Shown here: positions 1 to 6,109 of the stretch, piece by piece | Layout: the number at the start of each line of letters is the position of its first letter | Numbering within the stretch: position 1 is the stretch's first letter | Source of the DNA: DALYLB01 sp046154695 | GTDB taxonomy: Bacteria; Acidobacteriota; Blastocatellia; RBC074 | Assembly (NCBI GenBank): GCA_046154695.1 | Contig: JBJXFI010000079.1 | Span: 1-12,051 of the forward strand | Length of the DNA stretch: 12,051 nt | Direction: 5' to 3' | Program-made: the position numbers and the translations under genes | Notes under the pieces: generated by a model | What the model was told of the DNA's origin: nothing | Database searches by the model: none | What the model saw: the letters and a program-made list of their open reading frames with translations, nothing else

Positions 1-42
1 TTTCGCGCCTTTTTTGTCTTCGCGGGAGACTCGCTTTCCGGG

Positions 43-1272
43 TCAGGCCGTCACGGCCTTTTCGCGCCGCGCATCCCACTTCATGCATTTGCTCTTCCGC
101 ATGGAATCGACGGCCATTCGGACGGCGACGACAGCGTAATATCCCGTCATCACGTCGGTCTTGATCGCGGCGCCGTTGCGGATGGCGTCCTGCAGGTTGC
201 GATGGTGGAGCAGGATGTCCTCGCGGCCCGTTTTCCGGTGGACGATCTCCGGGCGATTCCCTTCCTTGTTGAAGCGATCCTGCGGGTAGATGACGAATCC
301 CTCGCGGGTGAATTCGAGCGTGGCTTCGTGGCCGCGGATGACGTGCGGAATCGGCGTGTCATTGGCCATCGAGGAGAGAACGATCACCGACAGCCCCTCC
401 GGATAATCGACCATCATATTGAAGGTGTCGGGGATCTCGGCGGCGCTGTCGCGGAACTCCCATTTTCCGCCGACGGCGACGACCCGGTCGGGCACCTTCA
501 GATCGAGCGCGCGAATGATGCGCGTGATTCGATGGACGAAGAGATCGGTGGCGATTCCGCCGGAATAGTCCCAATAGCGGCGCCAGTGCAGAAACCGGTC
601 CAGATCGAAGGGGCGCCTGGGCGCCGGCCCCAGAAAGGCGTTCCAGTCCAGGTTTTCGCCCGGCCGTACGTCCTTGTCCGGCTCCTCGCTCACCCAGAAA
701 TCCCGCTTGTGGTTGCGCGAATAGTCGATCTGGGCCTGAATCGGGCGGCCGATCTTGCCGTCCTTGATCATCCGCTGCGCGGTGTCATACGAGTCATCCG
801 ACATGCCCTGCACGCCGACCTGCATCTTGACGCCGGTCTGCTTGATCTTCTCGACGACCTTCTTCGCCTCGTCGATCGACCAGGTCATGGGCTTCTCGCA
901 ATAGATATGCTTGCCCGCGTCGGCGGCGTCGATCGTCATTTTCGCATGCCAGTGCTCGGGCGTGACGATCGCCACATAATCGATATCCTTCTGGTCGAGC
1001 AGCGCGCGATAGTCCTTGACCGGTTTCGCGCCGGTCATCGTGACCGCCTGGTCGAGCCGCTTCTGATAGACATCGCAAACGGCGGCGATCTCGACGTTGT
1101 CCTGCTCCTTCATCCGGAGCAGCGAGGGGATATGCGCGCCCTGCGCCAATCCTCCGCAGCCGATAATGCCGATGCGCAGCCGGTTGTTCGCGCCCAGAAC
1201 GCGATCCGCGCCCGCGGCCGTCGCCAGAACCGAAGCCGCGGAGGTCGAAACGAATTTACGACGTGTGATCAT
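43..1272 (-). CDS. Tat-exported Gfo/Idh/MocA-family oxidoreductase
   Basis: NAD(P)-dependent sugar- or inositol-type dehydrogenase family; the substrate cannot be told from sequence. The 409-aa product starts MITRRKFVSTSAASVLATAA, a twin-arginine signal (RR at 4-5, hydrophobic stretch, AxA-like region before about residue 28), so it probably acts outside the cytoplasm. A Rossmann nucleotide-binding loop GIIGCGG lies at 35-41. The family EKP motif is at 126-128, with Lys127 the expected catalytic residue, and a conserved TDLFVH segment at 242-247 supplies the usual C-terminal His. The frame stays open 20 codons upstream, but the ATG at 1272 is preferred: it has an AGGAGA Shine-Dalgarno about 6 nt upstream and begins exactly at the Tat signal. 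It is the second gene after the aminotransferase (10-nt gap), and its ribosome-binding site overlaps that gene's stop. Length is typical. A T-run at 10-15 on the plus strand may be the tail of a terminator for a convergent gene outside the window. Confidence 0.93.
   Translation of the reverse strand: MITRRKFVSTSAASVLATAAGADRVLGANNRLRIGIIGCGGLAQGAHIPSLLRMKEQDNVEIAAVCDVYQKRLDQAVTMTGAKPVKDYRALLDQKDIDYVAIVTPEHWHAKMTIDAADAGKHIYCEKPMTWSIDEAKKVVEKIKQTGVKMQVGVQGMSDDSYDTAQRMIKDGKIGRPIQAQIDYSRNHKRDFWVSEEPDKDVRPGENLDWNAFLGPAPRRPFDLDRFLHWRRYWDYSGGIATDLFVHRITRIIRALDLKVPDRVVAVGGKWEFRDSAAEIPDTFNMMVDYPEGLSVIVLSSMANDTPIPHVIRGHEATLEFTREGFVIYPQDRFNKEGNRPEIVHRKTGREDILLHHRNLQDAIRNGAAIKTDVMTGYYAVVAVRMAVDSMRKSKCMKWDARREKAVTA
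45..59. repeat. 15-nt palindrome at the oxidoreductase stop codon
   Basis: AGGCCGTCACGGCCT is a perfect palindrome around one central base. It encodes the terminal A-V-T-A of the oxidoreductase and runs into its stop codon. Fourteen of the 15 bases recur at the end of ssb (5232-5245), which also ends AVTA-stop. It could fold as a short hairpin in the 3' end of either transcript. No T-run follows on the minus strand, so it is not a classical terminator. Confidence 0.6.
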
Positions 1273-1282
1273 ATAAGGTCTC

Positions 1283-2482
1283 CTAAAGCACATCCGCGAT
1301 CGCTTCGCAGATGTGGCCGATATTCTTCTCATTCATCGCGGCCAGGCAGATGCGCCCGCTGCCGACGATATACATGCCGTACTTTTCACGGAGCGTCCGG
1401 ACGGCGTCGGGCGAGAGGCCCGAATACGAAAACATTCCCCGCTGCCGGCGAATGAAGCTGAAATCCTGTTCGACGCCCTTGTCGCGGAGCATCTCGACGA
1501 ACCGGCCCCGCATGAGCTGGATCCGTTCCCGCATCTCCGTCAGCTCCGCCTGCCATTGCGCGCGCAATTCCGGATCGTTGAGGACCAGATTGACGATCTG
1601 GGCGCCGTGCGAGGCCGGGCTGGAATAGTTGGTACGAATGACCCGCTTGACCTGGCTGAGCACCCGCCGGGATTCTTCGGCGCTCGCCGTGACGATCGTC
1701 AGCGCGCCGATCCGCTCGCGATAGAGCGCGAACGATTTCGAGAAGGAGCTGGCGATCACGCAGGGGATGCCCGCCTCGGCGAACGCCCGCACCGCGAACG
1801 CGTCCGATTCCAGATCCTCGCCGAACCCCTGGTAAGCGAAATCGAGAAACGGAACCAGTTCCCGGTCCCGGCACAGATCCACGACCAGCCGCCACTGCTC
1901 GGCCGTCAGATCGACGCCGGTGGGATTATGGCAGCATGCATGCAGCGACACCACGCTTCGCGCGGGGAGCGCCTTCAACGCGTTCAGCATCCCGTTGAAA
2001 TCGAGCCCATGGGTCTCGGGATCGTAATACGGGTATTCGCCGACCGTGAACCCCGCCGCCTCGAAGAGCATGCGGTGGTTCTCCCAGCTCGGCCGGCTGA
2101 TCCAGAGGCCGGAGCCGGGAAGAAACCGGCGCAGGAAATCCGCCCCGATCTTCAGGCTGCCCGTGCCGCCGAGCGCCTGGACCGTGACGGCGCGCCCCTC
2201 GGCGATCACCTGCGAATCGGGGCCGAACAGCAGCCGCTGCACCGCCTGATTGTAGTCCGGAAAGCCGTCGATCCCCATATAGACCTTCGTGGACTCCTGC
2301 GCGGCCCACCGGGCCTGCGCCTCGCGGACTGCCCGCAGGATGGGCACTTTCCCATCCGCATCCTGATAGACGCCGACGCCGAGATTCACCTTCGCGGGAT
2401 TCGGATCATTGTTGAACGCTTCGGTCAACCCGATGATCGGATCGGGCGGCGCCAGCTCGATATGGGCGAAAGCAGATTGCAT
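1283..2482 (-). CDS. Class I aspartate/aromatic amino acid aminotransferase
   Basis: PLP-dependent, probably homodimeric cytoplasmic enzyme transferring an amino group between aspartate (or an aromatic amino acid) and 2-oxoglutarate. The 399-aa length matches the AspC/TyrB family (about 396). Visible family landmarks are VNLGVGVYQD (32-41), the HNPTG segment (185-189) with the PLP-contacting Asn186, DFAYQGF (214-220) with Asp214 and Tyr217, the PLP lysine in SSFSKSFALY (Lys249), Arg257 of RERIG, IRTNYSSP with Arg283 (position of the side-chain-specificity Arg), and SGRICLA with the carboxylate-binding Arg377. The frame is open further upstream, but the ATG at 2482 fits the family N-terminus and has a GAGG/AAAGGA-rich leader 10-19 nt upstream. 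It sits first in an operon with the oxidoreductase and is divergent from aroC. A role in phenylalanine/tyrosine synthesis is suggested by that neighbour but not shown; AspC versus TyrB specificity is undecided. Confidence 0.95.
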   Translation of the reverse strand: MQSAFAHIELAPPDPIIGLTEAFNNDPNPAKVNLGVGVYQDADGKVPILRAVREAQARWAAQESTKVYMGIDGFPDYNQAVQRLLFGPDSQVIAEGRAVTVQALGGTGSLKIGADFLRRFLPGSGLWISRPSWENHRMLFEAAGFTVGEYPYYDPETHGLDFNGMLNALKALPARSVVSLHACCHNPTGVDLTAEQWRLVVDLCRDRELVPFLDFAYQGFGEDLESDAFAVRAFAEAGIPCVIASSFSKSFALYRERIGALTIVTASAEESRRVLSQVKRVIRTNYSSPASHGAQIVNLVLNDPELRAQWQAELTEMRERIQLMRGRFVEMLRDKGVEQDFSFIRRQRGMFSYSGLSPDAVRTLREKYGMYIVGSGRICLAAMNEKNIGHICEAIADVL

Positions 2483-2543
2483 TTCCGTTTTTCCTCTTTC
2501 CTTTAATGATGATATCGGGACAGCCTGGAACTCAAACCTCCGA

Positions 2544-2572
2544 ATTATGCCCATAACCCCGGGGCGCATCAA
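2544..2572 (-). promoter_or_regulatory. Sigma70-type promoter for the aminotransferase operon
   Basis: On the minus strand TTGATG (2572-2567) and CATAAT (2549-2544) are separated by exactly 17 nt, matching the housekeeping consensus at 4/6 and 5/6 positions. The predicted start is near 2537, giving a leader of about 55 nt. The spacer contains the palindrome CCCCGGGG. Consensus match only. Confidence 0.6.
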
Positions 2573-2608
2573 ATCTCCGCGCGCGGTTCCGCCATCAAAA
2601 TCATTTAT

Positions 2609-2638
2609 TTGCGCATCGTCCGTGACAGCTTCTATACT
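2609..2638 (+). promoter_or_regulatory. Possible aroC promoter
   Basis: TATACT at 2633-2638 is a 5/6 match to the -10 consensus. TTGCGC at 2609-2614 is a poor -35 at 18-nt spacing. Transcription would begin near 2645, only about 24 nt before the chosen aroC ATG. Confidence 0.4.
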
Positions 2639-2668
2639 TTCGTGGAGGAAAATCGAAGCGGGACAACG

Positions 2669-3853
2669 ATGCACAATATGACTTTTTCGTTCACAACAGC
2701 CGGCGAATCACATGGACGCGCGCTCGTCGCGACGATCGAGGGGCTGCCCGCGGGGCTGTCGATCGACCAGGACTTCATCAATCACGAGCTCTGGCGGCGG
2801 CAGCAGGGGTATGGCCGCGGCGGCCGCATGAAGATCGAGACCGACACGGCGCAGATTCTCACCGGCATTCGCCACGGCGAGACGATCGGTTCGCCCGTGG
2901 CGATTCTGGTCGAGAACCGGGATTTTCAGAACTGGCGGGAGGTGATGGCCGCCGAGAAGCCCGTCGCGCCCCCCGAACGGGATCGCAAGGTGATCCGCCC
3001 TCGCCCCGGCCACGCCGACCTGGTGGGCGGAATGAAATATGACCGCCGCGACCTGCGTGACATTCTCGAACGGGCCAGCGCCCGCGAGACCACCATGCGC
3101 GTCGCCGTCGGCGCGTTCGCCAAACAGCTTCTTCGCGCCTTCGACATCCGCCTCGCCAGCCACGTCATCCGGCTCGGCGAAATCTCCATCGGAAATCCGG
3201 CGGTCGAATGGGAGGCGATCGAGGCCCTCTATGACGATGCCGTGCTCCGATGCGCCGACAAACAGGCCGAGGCCTCCATGATCGCCCGCATCGATCAGGC
3301 CGGCGCCGAGGAGGGCGACACCCTCGGCGGCATCTTCGAGGTCGTCGCCAAAGGATGCATCCCCGGCCTCGGCTCGCACATCAGCTGGGCCGCCAAACTC
3401 GACGGGCAGCTGGCCCAGGCCGTGATGTCGGTCCACGCCGTCAAGGCCGTCGAGATCGGCGAGGGCGTCTCGAACGCCGGCAAACCCGGCTCGCAAGTCC
3501 ACGACGAGATCACGTATAATGCGGATTCCCGCGATTTCGAGCGAACCTCCAATCGCGCCGGCGGCCTCGAAGGCGGCATGACCAACGGCGAGGAGCTTCG
3601 CGTCCGCGGCTATTTGAAACCGATCGCCACGCTTCGCAAACGCCTCCGCAGCGTCCATATCGACACCAAGGAGACGCTCGAAGCCGACTTCGAACGATCC
3701 GACGTCACCGCCGTGCCGGCCGCCGGCGTCATCGCCGAGGCCATGGTCGCCATCGTCCTGGCCCGCGCCATGCGAGAGAAGTTCGCCGGCGATTCATTGC
3801 ACGAGATGCGGCGGAATTTCGAAGGATACCGCGAACAGATCCGGGCGTATTGA
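2669..3853 (+). CDS. aroC: Chorismate synthase
   Basis: Last step of the shikimate pathway: FMNH2-dependent trans-elimination of phosphate from EPSP to give chorismate, in the cytoplasm as a homotetramer. The 394-aa product shows the family signatures: TTAGESHG (9-16, active-site His15), WRRQQGYGRGGRMKIE (42-57), the RPGHAD signature (112-117, second active-site His115), RASARETTMR (135-144), and a GGxxGGxxNGEE-like stretch (GGLEGGMTNGEELRVRG). Length is normal for the family. The start is uncertain: ATG 2669 and ATG 2678 are both possible. The best Shine-Dalgarno-like run (GGAGGA, 2643-2648) is too far from either, with only GCGGGA close to 2669. No start codon lies at the right distance from GGAGGA in this frame. 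The shape (YGRGGRMKIE, no FGxxF start) resembles the Gram-positive/Acidobacteria type rather than the enterobacterial type. Confidence 0.97.
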   Translation: MHNMTFSFTTAGESHGRALVATIEGLPAGLSIDQDFINHELWRRQQGYGRGGRMKIETDTAQILTGIRHGETIGSPVAILVENRDFQNWREVMAAEKPVAPPERDRKVIRPRPGHADLVGGMKYDRRDLRDILERASARETTMRVAVGAFAKQLLRAFDIRLASHVIRLGEISIGNPAVEWEAIEALYDDAVLRCADKQAEASMIARIDQAGAEEGDTLGGIFEVVAKGCIPGLGSHISWAAKLDGQLAQAVMSVHAVKAVEIGEGVSNAGKPGSQVHDEITYNADSRDFERTSNRAGGLEGGMTNGEELRVRGYLKPIATLRKRLRSVHIDTKETLEADFERSDVTAVPAAGVIAEAMVAIVLARAMREKFAGDSLHEMRRNFEGYREQIRAY

Positions 3854-3872
3854 ATGCTCTGGAGAGTAGGAA

Positions 3873-3968
3873 ATGGGTGAACCTTCGCGACAACAAGTCA
3901 TCAGCGTTGCGCAATATCTGGCGACCGAGGCCTAAGCGCCGACCCGCCGGGAGTACGCGCACGGTGTG
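3873..3968 (+). pseudogene. Remnant of a Uma2-family (DUF820) gene 5' end
   Basis: A GGAGAG ribosome-binding site (3861-3866) precedes an ATG at 3873 opening a 20-codon frame, MGEPSRQQVISVAQYLATEA, ended by TAA at 3933-3935. Past the stop the same frame reads APTRREYAHGV. Together these fit the N-terminus of Uma2-family putative nucleases, which runs roughly 'ITVEEYLALER ... RREYIDGEV'. The resemblance then stops at the def ribosome-binding region, so only about 32 codons remain and the PD-(D/E)XK core is absent. I infer a nonsense mutation plus large 3' deletion. A short real peptide or coincidence is possible. It occupies most of the 147-bp aroC-def gap. Confidence 0.5.
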
Positions 3969-4000
3969 ACTTTCACCCAGGAAGAGGAAACAACGAATCT

Positions 4001-4513
4001 ATGATTTTGAAGGTAGTCAAATACGGAGACCCGGTGCTGGCCCACGAAGGCGCCGCCATCACCGAATTCGACGGCCGGCTGGCCGAACTCGTCGAGAACA
4101 TGTTCGAAACCCTCTACGAGGAAAACGGCGTCGGCCTGGCCGCGCCCCAGGTCAATCTCTCCTCCAAGCTCTTCATTATGGATTGCAGCGGCAGAAAGGA
4201 TCCCGCGCAGCGCTTCGCCTTTATCAACCCCCGGATTGTCGAGACCCGCGATCTCCAGGTCGGCGAAGAGGGCTGCCTCTCCTTCCCCGGCATCTATTTC
4301 GAAGTCGAACGCCCCCGCATCGTCACCGTCACCGCGCTCGATATCCACGGCAAGGAGTTCACCGCCGAGTTCCAGGACCTCGCCGCCCGGTGCGTCCTCC
4401 ACGAAACCGACCACGTCTACGGCAAGGTCTTCCTCGATTACATCAGCCCCCTCAAACGCGAGCTGATCAAAAAGAAGATCAAAAAGAAGATCAAACTCGG
4501 CGAATGGGAATAG
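4001..4513 (+). CDS. def: Peptide deformylase
   Basis: Metalloenzyme that removes the N-formyl group from nascent proteins at the ribosome. The 170-aa product has all three family motifs: GVGLAAPQ (43-50), EGCLS (90-94, metal ligand Cys92) and HETDH (134-138, metal ligands His134 and His138, catalytic Glu135). The third position of the last motif is Thr where Ile, Leu or Phe is more usual. The C-terminus is a charged, locally repeated helix, KKKIKKKIKLGEWE, encoded by near-identical consecutive stretches. The start at 4001 follows a purine-rich AGGAAGAGGAAA (3979-3990) ending 10 nt upstream. It is same-strand with aroC but separated by the Uma2-like remnant, and no fmt gene follows, unlike in many bacteria. 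Confidence 0.97.
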   Translation: MILKVVKYGDPVLAHEGAAITEFDGRLAELVENMFETLYEENGVGLAAPQVNLSSKLFIMDCSGRKDPAQRFAFINPRIVETRDLQVGEEGCLSFPGIYFEVERPRIVTVTALDIHGKEFTAEFQDLAARCVLHETDHVYGKVFLDYISPLKRELIKKKIKKKIKLGEWE

Positions 4514-4515
4514 AT

Positions 4516-4663
4516 GTGCCGCGGGTTTTCAACCGGGTGTCCGTCACGTTTTTGCGCGAGTATGGCTATGAACGGCTTAAAGCCTGCCAGGGTTGACGTT
4601 AATCCCTTTAGAATGGTCTCTACGCAAAAACTTGCCGGACACCCGGTTGAAAACCCGCGACAC
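4516..4663. repeat. 148-bp element with long inverted ends (MITE-like or extended hairpin)
   Basis: Positions 4520-4543 and 4636-4659 are perfect 24-nt inverted copies, starting CGCGGGTTTTCAACCGGGTG on the left. Pairing extends outward to 4516/4663 and inward through CGTTTTTGCG/CGCAAAAA to 4556/4623, giving arms of about 41 nt with five mismatches around a 66-nt loop. I see no target-site duplication at either edge. It fills most of the 329-bp def-ssb gap and could act as a terminator for def; no long T-run follows the right arm. The loop carries no convincing gene. Confidence 0.75.
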
Positions 4664-4693
4664 TTCGTTTTCCTTCCTGCCTAAAAAAATCTC

Positions 4694-4721
4694 TCGTTTC
4701 AGATATAAATCAGTCGTTTCA
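4694..4721 (+). promoter_or_regulatory. Paired TCGTTTCA direct repeat upstream of the ssb promoter
   Basis: TCGTTTCA occurs at 4694-4701 and again at 4714-4721, a 20-bp period (about two helical turns), ending 3 bp before the -35 box. The position suits a regulator binding one face of the DNA, or an A/T-rich UP-like region. No known binding consensus was matched. Confidence 0.45.
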
Positions 4722-4724
4722 TAC

Positions 4725-4753
4725 TTGACACGGAAAATCGAGAGGATTAGACT
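4725..4753 (+). promoter_or_regulatory. Sigma70-type promoter for the ssb operon
   Basis: A perfect TTGACA (4725-4730) and TAGACT (4748-4753, 4/6) are separated by exactly 17 nt, with an A/T-rich stretch upstream (4683-4723). The predicted start is near 4760, giving a leader of about 83 nt before ssb. Confidence 0.75.
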
Positions 4754-4842
4754 GCGCCCGTTCTCAACCCGCGGTAATCCAATATGGAAACAGGAGCGGG
4801 AGAGGTGCGAAAAAAGCACGGGAGAATGGAGGGAGGAATGTT

Positions 4843-5247
4843 ATGTCGTTCAACAAGATCATTCTCGTGGGCAATCTGGGACGGGATCCGGAGCTGCGAT
4901 ACACGCCGCAGGGGACGGCGCTCTGCAAGTTTTCGGTGGCGACGAGCGAGCGGCGGAAGAATGCGGTGGGAGAGATGGAGGATCACACAACGTGGTTTCG
5001 GGTGACGTCCTGGGGGCGTCAGGCGGAGCTGGCCAATGAATATCTGGCCAAGGGGCGGCAGGTCTATGTGGAGGGGCGCTTTCGATTGGAGGAGTATACC
5101 GATCGCGAGGGACAGACCCGCCACAGCGCGGAAGTGACCGCCTCGGAGATTCATTTTCTGGGGCCGCGCGGGGAACCGGGAGGAGCCGGCGAGTCGCGCG
5201 CGCCGTCCCGGGAACACGAACTGGAGGAAGCGGCCGTCACGGCCTGA
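4843..5247 (+). CDS. ssb: Single-stranded DNA-binding protein
   Basis: Binds single-stranded DNA in replication, recombination and repair; bacterial SSBs act as tetramers of one OB fold each. The 134-aa product has the canonical start FNKIILVGNLGRDPELRYTP (residues 3-22), then CKFSVATSE, TTWFRVTSWGRQAELANEYL and KGRQVYVEGRF, covering the whole OB fold to about residue 108. The C-terminal tail is very short and ends EEAAVTA. It lacks the acidic DDxIPF-like tip through which SSB usually recruits partner proteins. A strong GGAGGGAGGA ribosome-binding site lies just upstream of the ATG. It is first in an operon with two small genes (27-nt gap to the next). It may be a secondary SSB paralogue; the chromosome's main SSB could lie elsewhere. 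Confidence 0.95.
   Translation: MSFNKIILVGNLGRDPELRYTPQGTALCKFSVATSERRKNAVGEMEDHTTWFRVTSWGRQAELANEYLAKGRQVYVEGRFRLEEYTDREGQTRHSAEVTASEIHFLGPRGEPGGAGESRAPSREHELEEAAVTA
5231..5245. repeat. Palindrome at the ssb stop codon
   Basis: GGCCGTCACGGCC (5232-5244) plus the following T matches 14 of 15 bases of the palindrome at 45-59. Here too it encodes A-V-T-A and abuts the stop codon. See the oxidoreductase copy. Confidence 0.55.
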
Positions 5248-5274
5248 GCGCGCGCGAAAAAGGAGGTCCTTGTC

Positions 5275-5523
5275 ATGCAGATTGGATGTGCGAGATTCGC
5301 TTGTATGAAGGCCGTCGAGGTCTGCTACTGGTCGTGCAAGTTCCGCAAGAGCTGCAAGGACTGGCATACCGCGCTGATCGAACAGCCCGGCATCGAGGCA
5401 ATCAGCCAGCGACTGGCCGAGGCCTCGAAGAAATCGGGGCGCGTCTTCGATCCGCAGACGATGATTCTGCTGACCGGAAAAAAATCGACGGGCAAACCGA
5501 AGCCTGCTTCATTGCCCTTTTGA
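5275..5523 (+). CDS. Small Cys-rich protein of unknown function
   Basis: I do not recognise this 82-aa protein. Its N-terminal third has five cysteines in the spacing C5-x4-C10-x6-C17-x3-C21-x5-C27, next to aromatic residues (CYWSCKF), which suggests a zinc or iron-sulfur site. Residues 35-62 look helical, and the tail (69-79) is Lys/Pro-rich. The near-perfect Shine-Dalgarno AAGGAGG (5260-5266) 8 nt before the ATG strongly supports translation. It lies 27 nt after ssb, probably co-transcribed. Oddities: a seven-A run at 5478-5484 in frame as A-AAA-AAA, and a frame that keeps a coding-like look for about 30 codons past its TGA (reading EVSRFDGADKINIHGRP). The annotated end may therefore reflect a nonsense mutation, a recoding event or a sequence error. 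Confidence 0.75.
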   Translation: MQIGCARFACMKAVEVCYWSCKFRKSCKDWHTALIEQPGIEAISQRLAEASKKSGRVFDPQTMILLTGKKSTGKPKPASLPF

Positions 5524-5614
5524 ACCCAGCGAACCAGCGCGCCGGAAGGCCCGGAAGTCTCGCGCTTCGACGGCGCCGACAAAATCAACATTCACGGGAG
5601 GCCACAGAAAACCG

Positions 5615-5917
5615 ATGCTCGATTCACATTCCGAGGAAATGATCGAAACAGGCGCAATGCAGGAAGGCGCCTTCGGGCCGGAGGCCGACAAGGCGCCGGC
5701 CGCGAAATCGAAACCGAAGCCCGCCAGGCCCAGGCCGGCGCCCGCGGTCAACACGGGCCCGCTCTATCTGCTGCTCGCGGCGAACGGCAAATACCGGGAG
5801 TTGCAGGAGGCCGACCTGCTGGCGGAGGCCGCCGGCGTGCTCCGGGATCCGTCCCTGCGCCTGGTCAGGGCCCAGTCGCTCACGCCGCGGATCAGTTTCA
5901 AAACGGCGGACGAATAA
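5615..5917 (+). CDS. Small protein with Pro/Lys-rich linker, unknown function
   Basis: I do not recognise this 100-aa protein. It has an acidic N-terminus (1-25), an Ala/Pro/Lys-rich linker (KAPAAKSKPKPARPRPAPAV, 26-45) and a compact C-terminal part (48-97, starting GPLYLLLAANGKYRELQEADLLAEAA) of mixed beta-strand and helix. There is no signal peptide or membrane segment. The ATG at 5615 has GGGAGG about 13 nt upstream, rather far; the next ATG (5639) has GAGGA too close, so 5615 is kept. Its frame is open upstream back to about 5474, so a longer start or fusion with the preceding frame by a +1 shift cannot be excluded. It is third in the ssb unit, followed by a terminator. The basic linker could contact nucleic acid, but that is speculation. 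Confidence 0.7.
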   Translation: MLDSHSEEMIETGAMQEGAFGPEADKAPAAKSKPKPARPRPAPAVNTGPLYLLLAANGKYRELQEADLLAEAAGVLRDPSLRLVRAQSLTPRISFKTADE

Positions 5918-5950
5918 CCGGCCGAACACAACATACTCTCCTTACTGGAC

Positions 5951-6004
5951 AGAGGTCGGAAGGGCGCGAGCGGGCTGGCTCATGCTCATCCGGCCTCTTT
6001 TTTT
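5951..6004 (+). terminator. Rho-independent terminator of the ssb operon
   Basis: AGAGGTCGG (5951-5959) pairs with CCGGCCTCT (5990-5998) over 9 bp with one G-U, closing a 30-nt loop that can itself fold weakly, followed immediately by six more T (5999-6004). It lies 34 nt after the stop of the third gene. Confidence 0.65.
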
Positions 6005-6031
6005 CGGCCTCTTTTTTTCGGCCTCTTTTTT
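5991..6031 (+). repeat. Three tandem copies of a T-rich 14-nt unit
   Basis: CGGCCTCTTTTTTT is repeated head-to-tail at 5991-6004, 6005-6018 and 6019-6031, the last copy one T short. It overlaps the terminator tail, so each unit repeats the 3' half of the stem plus a T-run. The last unit can also pair with the following GAGAGG. Confidence 0.9.
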
Positions 6032-6109
6032 CGAGAGGACCCAGCGCGGACCTTTTCGCGTGCAAGCGAATCCTGTAGCATGCCGCGGCTGTCAACTGGA
6101 GGTCCATTA

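Noticed and set aside
202..1455. Plus-strand open frame of about 417 codons opposite the oxidoreductase
   Set aside because: It lies antisense to a gene with clear Tat, Rossmann and EKP motifs, its peptide is low-complexity (Arg/Asp/His-rich), and it runs into the aminotransferase.
1313..2506. Plus-strand open frame of about 397 codons opposite the aminotransferase
   Set aside because: The opposite strand encodes a complete class I aminotransferase; this frame has no recognisable motif.
2708..3658. Minus-strand open frame of about 316 codons opposite aroC
   Set aside because: aroC is complete with both active-site histidines; the antisense peptide is Gly/Ala/Asp-rich without family features.
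3932..4414. Minus-strand open frame of 160 codons opposite def
   Set aside because: def is intact with all three metal/catalytic motifs; this antisense peptide is acidic low-complexity.
4516..4663. CRISPR-like or IS interpretation of the repeat between def and ssb
   Set aside because: There are only two inverted copies, no regular spacers, no transposase and no target duplication. It was kept only as a MITE-like or hairpin element.
4593..5039. Plus-strand open frame starting inside the inverted-repeat element and overlapping ssb
   Set aside because: It crosses the ssb promoter and overlaps a well-supported ssb gene in another frame; no motif.
5991..6031. Short tandem T-rich repeat as a microsatellite inside a gene
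   Set aside because: No supported coding frame crosses it; it sits between the terminator stem and the next gene.
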